Positions 57,701 through 64,000 of a DNA stretch of 64,000 bases are shown here, one piece after another; positions within the stretch are counted from its first letter, which is position 1; each line of letters opens with the position of its first letter. The notes beneath the pieces were generated by a model. That model was not told the origin of the DNA, did no database searches, and saw only the letters and a program-made list of their open reading frames with translations. Origin of the DNA: Actinomycetes bacterium. GTDB lineage: Bacteria; Actinomycetota; Acidimicrobiia; Acidimicrobiales; RAAP-2. Location of the stretch: contig JAJYPU010000002.1 in assembly GCA_021795095.1 (NCBI GenBank), positions 1-64,000 on the forward strand, given 5' to 3'. Both the position numbers and the translations under genes were made by a program.

Positions 57701-59150
57701 CGCTGTCAGAGCCCATCGATCCGATCGGCTCCTCCCCCACCTGGGCCATGTGGCGCATGATGAGGCGCAGGTCCTCGTCGCTGTAGCCGAAGTTGCGTTG
57801 GCGTTGGCGCACCGAGGCGTAACTGGGCAGCAGCATCGGGCGCGCGTCGAGGTCCTCGAGGGTCACTTGCTGGTCGCGGAGCCATTCGCCGTACGGGGCG
57901 CGTCGCGCGAGATCGGACTTCACCTCGTCGTCGTCGACGATTCGGCCTTCGTCGAGATCGACGAGGAAAACGCGGCCGGGCTGGAGGCGGCCCTTGCGGA
58001 TCACCGATGTCGGGTCGATGGGCAGCACCCCGACCTCGCTCGCGAAAATCACCCGGTCGTCGTCGGTCACCCAGTAGCGCGCGGGTCTCAGACCGTTTCG
58101 GTCGAGTACCGCGCCCACGACGGTGCCATCACAGAAGGTGATCGACGCGGGGCCGTCCCAGGGCTCCATCAGCGCCGCGTGGTAGCGGTAGAAGTCGCGG
58201 CGTCGCTCGTCCATCGCCGTGGAGCGCTCCCACGCCTCGGGGATCATCATGAGGATGGCGTGGGGCAACGTACGCCCGCCTCTCACCAGGAGCTCGACGA
58301 CCTCGTCGAAGCTCGCCGAGTCACTCATCGACTCGGTGATGATGGGCGTGAGCTCGCCGAGGTCGACGGGCAGCGTCGGGGCGCGCAGTGTCGTCTCGCG
58401 CGCGTGGATCCAATTCCGGTTGCCCCGGATGGTGTTTATCTCGCCGTTGTGGGCGATGTAGCGGAATGGTTGGGCGAGCTCCCAGCGCGGCAAGGTATTC
58501 GTCGAGAAACGGCTGTGCACAACGGCGACCGCCGACTGCAGATTCGGGTCCGTGAGGTCCAGGAAGTACCGGCGAAGCTGGGGAGCACTCAACATGCCCT
58601 TGTAGATCAACACGTTCGCCGAGCACGAGGCGCCGTACACGCCACCCCCGTGTTCGACGAATCGGCGTAGGCAGAACAACGCGTCCTCGAGTTCGCGCGT
58701 CGACATCGCCTCGACGCCTCGAAACAGCTGTATGACAAAGCTCGGCTCGCTCGCCGCCGAGGTCGCGCCGAGGATCGACGAGTTGACCGGGACCTCGCGC
58801 CAGCCGAGACTGGTCAGGCCCACGCGCGTCGCGGCGTCGGTGATGTCGTCGCGGACCCTCTCGACGTGGCGCGTACGGTCGATCATCCAGTGGGCGACGC
58901 CGTACTCGCCGATGGGCGGCACCGCGTCGCCGAACCACGTCCGGATCGCCGCGTCGGGGATCTGCAGGAGGACTCCCGCACCGTCGCCCGAATCGGGGTC
59001 GGCACCGGTGGCCCCGCGGTGTTCGAGATTCTCGAGGATCGTCAGTGCGTCGGAAACAGTCTGGTGGCTCGGACGGCGTGTCAGGTCCGCGATCATCCCG
59101 ACGCCACACGCGTCATGCTCGAAAGAGGGGTCGTAGAGGGTTCTTGTCAT
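54705..59150 (-). CDS. gltB: Glutamate synthase large subunit
   Basis: This 1,481-aa protein makes two glutamates from glutamine and 2-oxoglutarate. The Ntn amidotransferase Cys is Cys15 (HDACGVGMIAD), so a 14-residue propeptide must be cut off. The FMN/synthase domain has GAMSYGSISEEAH and EGGEDEDRF, and KLVSEQGVGTIAAGVAKA; the 3Fe-4S ligands are in CVMMRVCHLDTCPVGIATQ. The C-terminal beta helix has repeated G-x-x-x-G segments (GGRIIVQPP, GATSGDLFVSGVVGERCGVRNSGA). A TATAGT hexamer (59186-59191, minus) gives a leader of about 30 nt. Divergent from thiO. Confidence 0.97.
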   Translation of the reverse strand: MTRTLYDPSFEHDACGVGMIADLTRRPSHQTVSDALTILENLEHRGATGADPDSGDGAGVLLQIPDAAIRTWFGDAVPPIGEYGVAHWMIDRTRHVERVRDDITDAATRVGLTSLGWREVPVNSSILGATSAASEPSFVIQLFRGVEAMSTRELEDALFCLRRFVEHGGGVYGASCSANVLIYKGMLSAPQLRRYFLDLTDPNLQSAVAVVHSRFSTNTLPRWELAQPFRYIAHNGEINTIRGNRNWIHARETTLRAPTLPVDLGELTPIITESMSDSASFDEVVELLVRGGRTLPHAILMMIPEAWERSTAMDERRRDFYRYHAALMEPWDGPASITFCDGTVVGAVLDRNGLRPARYWVTDDDRVIFASEVGVLPIDPTSVIRKGRLQPGRVFLVDLDEGRIVDDDEVKSDLARRAPYGEWLRDQQVTLEDLDARPMLLPSYASVRQRQRNFGYSDEDLRLIMRHMAQVGEEPIGSMGSDSALPVLSRRPRSIFDYFSQLFAQVTNPPLDAIREELVTSTRVTIGGEDNLLSESPAHCHQIVLASPVLSIEDLAKLRYVNENDHVDGFSPFALDGLFPVEGPESDGERLAAAIDHIADQTVAAVRAGANLVILSDRNTGASHAAIPSLLLVSAVHHRLVDEHLRTRAALILEAGDVREVHHVALLVGFGASAVCPYLAYETIDALVDRGDIDQRTAYEARYQYAKALTKGLVKVMSKMGVSTVASYVGSQLFESVGLDETLLANYFPGFASRVGGSGIERIAKDLLTWHRAAYATESPAEALANAGEYQWRRDGELHLFNPHTVQKLQHATREGRYDLFKEYTTLVDDQTRGRMTLRSLLELRPSPTPTPLDEVESVSSIVRRFSTGAMSYGSISEEAHTTLAIAMNRLGAKSNTGEGGEDEDRFDTSDPRQNRRSAIKQVASGRFGVTSRYLVNADDLQIKMAQGAKPGEGGQLPGSKVYPWIAATRHSTPGVGLISPPPHHDIYSIEDLAQLIYDLKNANDRARIHVKLVSEQGVGTIAAGVAKAHADVVLISGHDGGTGAAPLTSLKHAGTPWEIGLTEAHQTLAANGLRSRVVLQVDGQLKTGRDVVIAAMLGAEEFGFATAPLVVSGCVMMRVCHLDTCPVGIATQNPVLRERFTGKPEFVEHFFEFIATEVREYLSQLGLHSLDELIGDPSHLVVDERGAAENGVDLSALLHEVPEEQRHHRIGQDHGLEDALDWKFFDAALVAARERTPYVYEGRVENVNRTVGTLTGSAITRLLGAETLPEDTITLRLEGSAGQSLGAFLPHGITIRLFGDCNDYVGKGLSGGRIIVQPPSESVFVRNENIIAGNVIGYGATSGDLFVSGVVGERCGVRNSGATIVVEGTGDHAGEYMTGGVVAILGDVGRNLAAGMSGGTIYLYDPRQRVYDVLSAGVYEVDPLEFDDETTLRDLLERYHVETGSPVAAQILETWRVARMDFVRIETSEYQRARDEQRNG

Positions 59151-59218
59151 AGCGTCACCTAACGGGGCAGCGCTGACCCGAGGCCACTATACCGAAGAAC
59201 GAACCCGTGGCCGCGACC

Positions 59219-59224
59219 TACGCT
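59219..59224 (+). promoter_or_regulatory. -10 hexamer TACGCT of thiO; selects GTG 59231
   Basis: Six bases before the GTG at 59231. The gltB promoter on the other strand is 28 bp away. Confidence 0.55.
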
Positions 59225-59230
59225 GAAGGG

Positions 59231-60301
59231 GTGACACACGAACACCCTTCCGTAGTGGTTGTCGGCGCCGGGATCATCGGCCTCGCCACGGCTTTCCGAC
59301 TGGCGCGACGCGGTCACGCGGTCACTCTCTTCGATCCCGAGCCGGCCTCGGGGGCGACCTACGCCGCCGCCGGCATGATCGCGCCGACCGCCGAGATCGC
59401 GCCCGGCGAGGAGGCGAACTACCGCTTCCAACGCGGTGCCATGGACGCCTGGCGCGAGATGGCCGCCGAGATCGAGGCAGTCACCGGTCGACACGTCGCC
59501 ATCGTGCAGACCGGCACGCTGATCGTCGGCTGGGACGCCAGCGATCGTCGCCTGATCGACCAGTTCCGCACCGTGGCCACGGAGTTCGGCGCGCCGATGC
59601 GCGCCGTTTCACGCGATGCCGAGCCCGAGCTCTTCGAGGGCCTCACTTCGCGGATCAGCGAGGGCCTGGTGATGGCCGATGACGGGTGGCTCGACCCCGA
59701 CGAGGCGGTCTCGTGCCTGATGGAAGCGAACGAAGCCCTCGGCGTACGGCTCGTGCGTGAACGGGTGCGTCTCGCGAGCACTAGCGACGACGGCGTCGAA
59801 GTCGAGACCGAATCGGGGCGCACGCTCGCGGACTACGGCGTTGTCACGACGGGTGCGAACGGACTGCCCGACGGACTGACGGTGCCCAAGTCGCCAACGG
59901 TACGCCCAGTGCGTGGCGTGACGGTTCGGGTACGGAGTCTTGACCGTAGTGCACTGCCCACGGTGCGGGCCTACGTGCGAGGGCGCGCCTTCTACATGGT
60001 CAGCCGACCGGGTGGCTACTGCGTGCTCGGCGCGACGGCCGAGGAGAAGTCCCAGCCTTTGGTCGAGGTCGGTGAACTCCAGCGCCTGCTTCGCGATGGG
60101 CTCGATATCGTGCCGGAGTTGGAGGCCGCTCCCCTGCTCGAGATTCGCAATGGACTGCGTCCGGCTACGACGGACCTCCGGCCGTTCTTCGTCGCGCTGG
60201 AGGAACGGGGTTGGTCGTGGTCGTCGGGGCACTATCGCCACGGAGTTACCCTCGCCCCACTCGCGGCCTTGGACGCCCTGAGCGCGATCAAACCATCGTG
60301 A
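59231..60301 (+). CDS. thiO: Glycine oxidase ThiO
   Basis: This 356-aa FAD enzyme oxidises glycine to the dehydroglycine needed for thiazole synthesis. The dinucleotide loop is VVVVGAGIIGLATAFRLARRGHAVTLFD and the family region is GATYAAAGMIAPTAE. Later come GVTVRVRSL, FYMVSRPGGYCVLGATAEE and WSWSSGHYRHGVTLAP. The stop overlaps the thiS start (GTGA), which confirms the thiamine role. Confidence 0.93.
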   Translation: MTHEHPSVVVVGAGIIGLATAFRLARRGHAVTLFDPEPASGATYAAAGMIAPTAEIAPGEEANYRFQRGAMDAWREMAAEIEAVTGRHVAIVQTGTLIVGWDASDRRLIDQFRTVATEFGAPMRAVSRDAEPELFEGLTSRISEGLVMADDGWLDPDEAVSCLMEANEALGVRLVRERVRLASTSDDGVEVETESGRTLADYGVVTTGANGLPDGLTVPKSPTVRPVRGVTVRVRSLDRSALPTVRAYVRGRAFYMVSRPGGYCVLGATAEEKSQPLVEVGELQRLLRDGLDIVPELEAAPLLEIRNGLRPATTDLRPFFVALEERGWSWSSGHYRHGVTLAPLAALDALSAIKPS

Positions 60302-60492
60302 TCTCCGTGAACGGCGCCGATCACGACCTCGCCGGACGATCGGTGCGAGTCGTCTTAGACTCCCTAGACATCAACGGCCGCGGCGTCGCGGTGGCAATCG
60401 ACGGCGAGGTGGTCAGCAAGAGCCGGTGGGAATCGACGACAATCGAAGACGGTGCAATCGTCGAGATAGTGACGGCGGTCGCCGGTGGATAG
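60298..60492 (+). CDS. thiS: Sulfur-carrier protein ThiS
   Basis: This 64-aa ubiquitin-like protein ends in AVAGG. The C-terminal Gly-Gly is adenylated and thiocarboxylated, and it gives sulfur to ThiG. VVLDSLDINGRGVAVAIDGEVV and TTIEDGAIVEIVTAV are typical. It begins at the GTG overlapping the thiO stop. Confidence 0.93.
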   Translation: MISVNGADHDLAGRSVRVVLDSLDINGRGVAVAIDGEVVSKSRWESTTIEDGAIVEIVTAVAGG

Positions 60493-60499
60493 GAGCGAG

Positions 60500-60655
60500 A
60501 TGTCAAACACCGAGTTACTCAACGCGCTAGATGAGCGGATCCTCGAGGCGCTACGGGCCAAGGCCACCGGTGAGACCGTCGCGTTCCTCTTCGAGGCGCG
60601 GGCGTGGCTCACCAATCCCGACCAACCACACGGGGCGCACCGCCAGTCGGCTTAG
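60500..60655 (+). CDS. Small hypothetical protein after thiS (51 aa)
   Basis: This 51-aa gene starts at an ATG 7 bp after the thiS stop, with AGGAG at 60491-60495. It reads MSNTELLNALDERILEALRA, then KATGETVAFLFEARAWLTNP and DQPHGAHRQSA, an amphipathic helical peptide. Codon use is like its neighbours. It probably belongs to the thiO-thiS operon. I do not recognise it. Confidence 0.6.
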   Translation: MSNTELLNALDERILEALRAKATGETVAFLFEARAWLTNPDQPHGAHRQSA

Positions 60656-60666
60656 AGGCGACCGGC

Positions 60667-60672
60667 TATCAT
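60667..60672 (+). promoter_or_regulatory. -10-like hexamer TATCAT before tRNA-Pro
   Basis: It ends 10 nt before the mature tRNA 5' end. No clear -35 is seen. Confidence 0.4.
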
Positions 60673-60682
60673 GGAACGCTCA

Positions 60683-60761
60683 CGGGCTGTGGCTTAGTTT
60701 GGTCTAGAGCGCTCGGCTGGGGGCCGAGAGATCGGGAGTTCAAATCTCCCCAGCCCGACCA
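60683..60761 (+). tRNA. tRNA-Pro(GGG)
   Basis: A complete cloverleaf: acceptor CGGGCTG with CAGCCCG, D arm GCTT/GAGC, anticodon stem CTCGG/CCGAG with loop CTGGGGG (anticodon GGG), T arm GGGAG/CTCCC with TTCAAAT loop, discriminator A, and encoded CCA at 60759-60761. The GGG anticodon reads CCC and CCU. The length of 79 nt comes from a long D loop. Confidence 0.95.
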
Positions 60762-61240
60762 AGACGTGTTCGCACGTCGATTCAAAAGTGTTCGCAGTTC
60801 TGCTCGCGATTGATGCCGATCGGTCGAATCGGTGCTTTCAACACCAGATTGAGAGCCGCGGATCCAATCACCACACTTGGCTGGCCCTAAATTGCCGGCC
60901 ACTCCCCTTCTCGACTTCGTCTGGGACGTGCGAAAATCTCTCCAGCGGGTGAAGATAAGAAGAGGTGTCAACTAGCGGTCCGGTGGACTCGTTGTGTTGA
61001 AGGGTGGAAGGTCGTCGTAGCGGTTGAGGCGATTCTTGCGCGGAGCCCGGGGGCTGTCTTCTTGCGGTTCTCGATGAACGCGAGGACCTCAGGGCGTTGC
61101 CGAGGTGGTAAAACGTGACGTGCATCTCTACCATTAGGACGCCTTGTGACGCCAAGCTGACAGCAGTGACGCATGACCACCCGAGTACGATCATCCGAAC
61201 GTTCCGTAGCCCGGACGATTAGGGACAGGTGTAAGGAAGG
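60762..61240. other. Intergenic stretch after tRNA-Pro
   Basis: I find no convincing gene in these 480 bp. A minus-strand frame (60868-61194) has no recognisable domain. The 13-mer at 60934-60946 (AAATCTCTCCAGC) matches the tRNA T-arm end at 12 of 13 positions, which may be chance. A TACGAT hexamer (61186-61191) and AAGGAAGG (61233-61240) lie before the next gene. Confidence 0.5.
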
Positions 61241-61249
61241 ATGGGACAG

Positions 61250-61984
61250 ATGACGCGAGAGACATTTCTCATTTCCACCATCGTCGAGCTTGCCGATAAT
61301 CTGGTGGACGAATTCGACCTCATCGATGTGCTCACCGTGCTGAGCCATCGGTGCGTGAACGTCCTCGACGCAGACGCCGTCGGCGTACTACTCGCGACGC
61401 CGCGTGGCGAGTTGCAGTACGTCGCCTCATCTAGTGAGTCGATGCGAGTACTCGAACTACTCCAACTACAGGCCGCCGAGGGCCCCTGTGTCGACACCTA
61501 CAAGTCAGGGGCGCCAGTCATCGATCAGCAACTCAGAGACTCATACGACCGTTGGCCCATCTTCGCGCCGCGCGCCGTCGAGTACGGTTTCAACTCTGCG
61601 CATTCGTTCCCGATGCGTTTGCGTGGCCAGACCATCGGTGCGCTCAACCTCTTTCGCTCGAGCGGGGGGCCTTTGAACGAGACCGACGTCACCTTGGCCC
61701 AGGGCCTCGCCGACGTGGCGACCATAGCGATCCTCCAGTACCGCTCGTCGCTGGACGCGAAAGTACTCAACGATCAGTTAAGTTTTGCCCTCAACAGTCG
61801 GATTATCATCGAACAGGCCAAGGGGATGGTGAGCCAGGCGACCTCGAGTGACATGGACCAGGCCTTCGTTCGTATGAGGACTCACGCGCGCAACCACAAC
61901 CTCAGACTGACCGAAGTTTCTCGCATGATCGTCGAAAGCGAACTTTCGGGAGCGGACCTCGACGAGCCGGCCTCTCGGCACTAG
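61250..61984 (+). CDS. GAF-ANTAR domain regulator
   Basis: The protein has 244 aa from the ATG at 61250, which is 9 nt after AAGGAAGG (the ATG at 61241 is also in frame). The GAF domain spans about 20-160 (LSHRCVNVLDADAVGVLLA, AAEGPCVDTYKSG, SFPMRLRGQTIGALNLFRS). The C-terminal ANTAR domain lies at about 175-230 (ALNSRIIIEQAKGMVSQATS, DMDQAFVRMRTHARNHNLRL). ANTAR binds paired RNA hexaloop hairpins and prevents termination; GAF would sense a ligand. The target is not evident in the window. Confidence 0.88.
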   Translation: MTRETFLISTIVELADNLVDEFDLIDVLTVLSHRCVNVLDADAVGVLLATPRGELQYVASSSESMRVLELLQLQAAEGPCVDTYKSGAPVIDQQLRDSYDRWPIFAPRAVEYGFNSAHSFPMRLRGQTIGALNLFRSSGGPLNETDVTLAQGLADVATIAILQYRSSLDAKVLNDQLSFALNSRIIIEQAKGMVSQATSSDMDQAFVRMRTHARNHNLRLTEVSRMIVESELSGADLDEPASRH

Positions 61985-62526
61985 GGTAAGTGAAATCACC
62001 CGCGCTGGCACGGATGCCACGCACCGTTGGGTCCTACGTCGACCGCACCTTCGATGTTGGGGGGATCCGCAAGTTGTTAGCCAGCGGCTTGGCGGTAGCG
62101 GCCGGGAGCAGGGCGAGCACAACATGGCTGCCCGCGACCGAGTTGATGCAGCACTGCGCCGAATTGTCACATCCCACGCTGCATTAGGGCGTGGCGCCCT
62201 ACATCATGACCTTACGGGCATAGGGCGCGATGTCGCGGCTCTTCGACGCTTCGAACTAGACGGCACCGTCGTAGCCCAGTTCCGCCAAGGCGGGTCACGA
62301 TTCACCGAGCCAAACTCAATTGACTTCTTGCGGTGCGCAATCATCGCGATCGTCTTCACGCGATCAGGAAGACGCTGGTCGGTACAGCGCACGACGTCCC
62401 CGCTCAGGGGGCCGTTTGGGAGCGAAAAACATCTTTGCAGGTGTGACGCGCCCAGCACCGAACGTCGTCATGCACGTATCATCACCGGTCGAAGTCGGTG
62501 CGCCAAGGCCCACTGACGCGGCGAAT
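61985..62526. other. Intergenic stretch with short unsupported frames
   Basis: The longest frame (62124-62516, plus, 130 aa) starts MAARDRVDAALRRIVTSHAA but has no ribosome site or recognised domain, and its codon use is unlike the neighbours. This may be decayed DNA. Confidence 0.4.
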
Positions 62527-62663
62527 TGAACACCTACATCGGAGGCGGACCGTGTCTTGTCGCTGACCAACCCAAGTGACGTCGTTGGCAGGGGCAATTG
62601 CTAGAGTTCGAAACTCGCGGTTAGTTTGCGAGAGGGACGGTCCGCCTCCGATGTACGTGTTCA
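62527..62663. repeat. 27-bp inverted repeat enclosing 83 bp
   Basis: The 27 bp at 62527-62553 are repeated in reverse complement at 62637-62663 with one mismatch. Some weaker similarity continues inward. Each arm read inward encodes NTYIGGGP followed by C or S and then L, with an ATG (62664, minus) at the right arm and a TTG at the left. The whole 137 bp could be a MITE-like element, an IS remnant, or a long RNA hairpin. Confidence 0.75.
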
Positions 62664-62764
62664 TTTCTCCTTTCTCTGCGCGAGTGTTGTTACGTCGTCG
62701 CCAATCGACTCGGAAACGGGACGTTGAACGCTGGACCATTCGCTTCCCGCCCAACGAATGAGCA

Positions 62765-62790
62765 CTGAGCGAGGTTGCTCAGGCTTTTTT
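62765..62790 (+). terminator. Intrinsic terminator in the sparse region
   Basis: CTGAGC (62765-62770), loop GAGGTT, GCTCAG (62777-62782), then GC and six T's at 62785-62790. It begins 4 bp after the stop of a plus-strand frame (62576-62761) that has no recognised product. Confidence 0.75.
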
Positions 62791-63550
62791 CTCTTTTCAT
62801 GATCCGCACGCTCTGGCGGCTCGTCGTCGTGTGTCAGACCTTGCTCCACGCGGCACGAACCTTGTTGGAGGTGGCTGACCTCCGTCATGCGTAAACGTCG
62901 AGAGTGGCGACGCAGGTCCCCACGCGCCACAACGGCGATGGGAATCGCTGAACTCGACGTGCAACATACCGTCGTGCACTCCTACGCCAGCCGGCGTCGC
63001 GATAGCAACGATCACGCATCCTTGAACACCCACGGCATTCCCTCGACTAATCTCCCGACACAATGTCAGGTTCGTGGGAAGCGGGGTCCGGACGTCCTTG
63101 AACGAAGGATACAGGTGAATTCGACACACGGCCACAAGAGTTTTGTCGTGCGAGTTCGTAGCCAACGCGCTACCGGAGCGAACTACGCGAAACCGAGCGA
63201 GCGTGGCACCGATGGTGCTCCTGTCGCGGTCGTCCCAAGTAGGTGCGGACCTCACACGTCGTCGACGACTCGCATGGTGAAGCCCTAGCGAGCGTCGCTT
63301 CAGGATGTGCTGGCGCAGTGCAACTTGAAGGCCCGGACACCGACGCGTCTTCACGCGAACCCTGTTACACCACGCGAATAGGAGAAGATCGTTGAGTTCC
63401 TCGAAAGAAGCGTTGTTGGTCGCGCCAGTCCGGATTGAACCAAAGTCGCAATCATGTGGCGTGGGAGGCCCGACATGAACTCGCACGCGACGTCATTTCG
63501 CCCAGAACAGCAATCTGTTCTTGTGGACTCCCCCACCACTATCGTGTGGA
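62791..63550. other. Intergenic stretch with no supported gene
   Basis: Two overlapping frames on opposite strands (62887-63288 plus, 62797-63486 minus) are rich in R, H and S and carry no recognised domain or ribosome site. I treat both as chance. Confidence 0.4.
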
Positions 63551-63584
63551 GTGCCTCTAACCAAGTACTAGAACTTGGTGGCAC
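63551..63584. repeat. Hairpin GTGCC/GGCAC with inner CCAAGT/ACTTGG
   Basis: Outer arms 63551-63555 and 63580-63584, inner arms 63561-63566 and 63573-63578, with a 6-nt loop ACTAGA. There is no T-tract. It lies about 180 bp after the FAA-hydrolase stop (on the other strand), so it may be a structured 3' end or an operator. Confidence 0.4.
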
Positions 63585-63761
63585 TTATGGGCTAGAGGGA
63601 ACTGCGAACACGCCACCAGGTTGTCACATCCGTAATGCCCTTCGAGACCAGTTTTCGAGCGCCGATGCGGTGCAGACGGGGTCCACGACCCGTGTGAACT
63701 GAAGGCGCCGTGGTCGTATCGTGTTGGCGCCAGACTCGGCGGTCAGCACGAGTGGAGCGAC

Positions 63762-64000
63762 CTACTCGGCGTGGTTGCGAAGCGTGCCGAGGCCGGCGAT
63801 CGTTGTCACCACGTCGTCACCGGAGCGCAGGAAGACGGGCGGCTTCTGACCCTGGCCGACCCCGTGTGGACTACCGGTGAAGATGAGGTCGCCGGGGCGC
63901 AGTTCGCAGACGGTCGAGACGTACGAGACGATCTCGGGAACGTGGAAGACCATGTCGTGGGTCGTCGAGTCCTGGAACGTCACCCCGTTCACGCGGCATT
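63762..64000 (-). CDS. Fumarylacetoacetate hydrolase family protein, C-terminal end (partial)
   Basis: The last 78 or so residues of a gene that starts beyond the window end. THDMVFHVPEIVSYVSTVCELRPGDLIFTGSPHGVGQGQKPP is the conserved C-terminal core of the FAH superfamily (metal-dependent C-C hydrolases and isomerases of aromatic breakdown). The frame stays open through position 64000, so the internal GTG at 63992 is not the start. Confidence 0.92.
   Translation of the reverse strand, partial: CRVNGVTFQDSTTHDMVFHVPEIVSYVSTVCELRPGDLIFTGSPHGVGQGQKPPVFLRSGDDVVTTIAGLGTLRNHAE

Noticed and set aside
60934..60946. 13-mer resembling the tRNA-Pro 3' end, as a possible attachment-site repeat
   Set aside because: Only 12 of 13 bases match, it is too near the tRNA (170 bp) to flank an element, and no integrase gene is in the window.
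61990..62187. 65-codon plus-strand frame after the GAF-ANTAR gene
   Set aside because: No ribosome site, no domain, and the codon pattern is not coding-like.
62797..63486. 229-codon minus-strand frame in the sparse region
   Set aside because: No domain, ribosome site or promoter, and a competing plus-strand frame of similar quality. A chance frame is more likely in GC-rich DNA.

Overview
The window is a contiguous piece of a high-GC actinobacterial chromosome. The 16S and 23S rRNA character, the gene families and the gene order (a gcvH-FHA-MerR-nuclease block and a helY-tatC-tatA/Pup-proteasome block, both familiar from mycobacteria) point to Actinobacteria. The 16S stretch looks most like class Acidimicrobiia, but I placed it from memory without an alignment. 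Genes are tightly packed, with many 4-bp ATGA/GTGA overlaps and frequent GTG starts.

Layout. 1-4.8 kb: the 3' two thirds of a 16S gene, a spacer with no tRNA, 23S, 5S and an intrinsic terminator. 4.9-9.2 kb: a START-like protein, a TPR protein with a very long Arg-rich disordered N-terminus, class I fructose-bisphosphate aldolase and a phosphatidyltransferase. 9.2-12 kb: gcvH, a zinc-ribbon FHA protein, an FtsR-like MerR regulator and a bifunctional nuclease. 12-19 kb: an amino-acid permease, an AcuI-type reductase, a hydrolase, a membrane glycosyltransferase, thiD and thiG. 19-24 kb: a second MerR regulator, a nuclease-fold protein, then gcvT-gcvPA-gcvPB, so that the window holds every part of the glycine cleavage system except the L protein. 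24-30.6 kb: a glutamine amidotransferase, two CrcB fluoride-channel subunits, an SDR, an HtrA protease, an Arg-rich protein of unknown function, a GNAT and a DUF4193 protein.

30.7-42.6 kb, all on the minus strand: a double-length ThyX, a HelY-like RNA helicase, tatC, tatA, lepB, and the complete Pup-proteasome set (pafA, prcA, prcB, pup, dop, arc). 42.7-51.3 kb: a ferredoxin, TrmI with small membrane proteins, a thioesterase, transketolase-transaldolase, the F420 gene fbiC and a LOG-family protein. 51.4-60.7 kb: an acyl-CoA ligase, gltD-gltB, thiO-thiS, a small gene and tRNA-Pro(GGG). 60.8-64 kb: sparsely coding DNA with a GAF-ANTAR regulator, a 27-bp inverted repeat, a terminator and the 3' end of an FAA-hydrolase gene that runs off the window.

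The strongest general signal is regulatory. Twenty-four genes on both strands have a TANNNT hexamer ending 5-8 nt (nearly always 6 or 7) before the start codon, which is the geometry of leaderless transcription. It also fixes several start codons. The most unusual protein is the ThyX-like enzyme, whose two halves carry complementary, decayed versions of the signature motif. I found no CRISPR array, intact insertion sequence or complete prophage.
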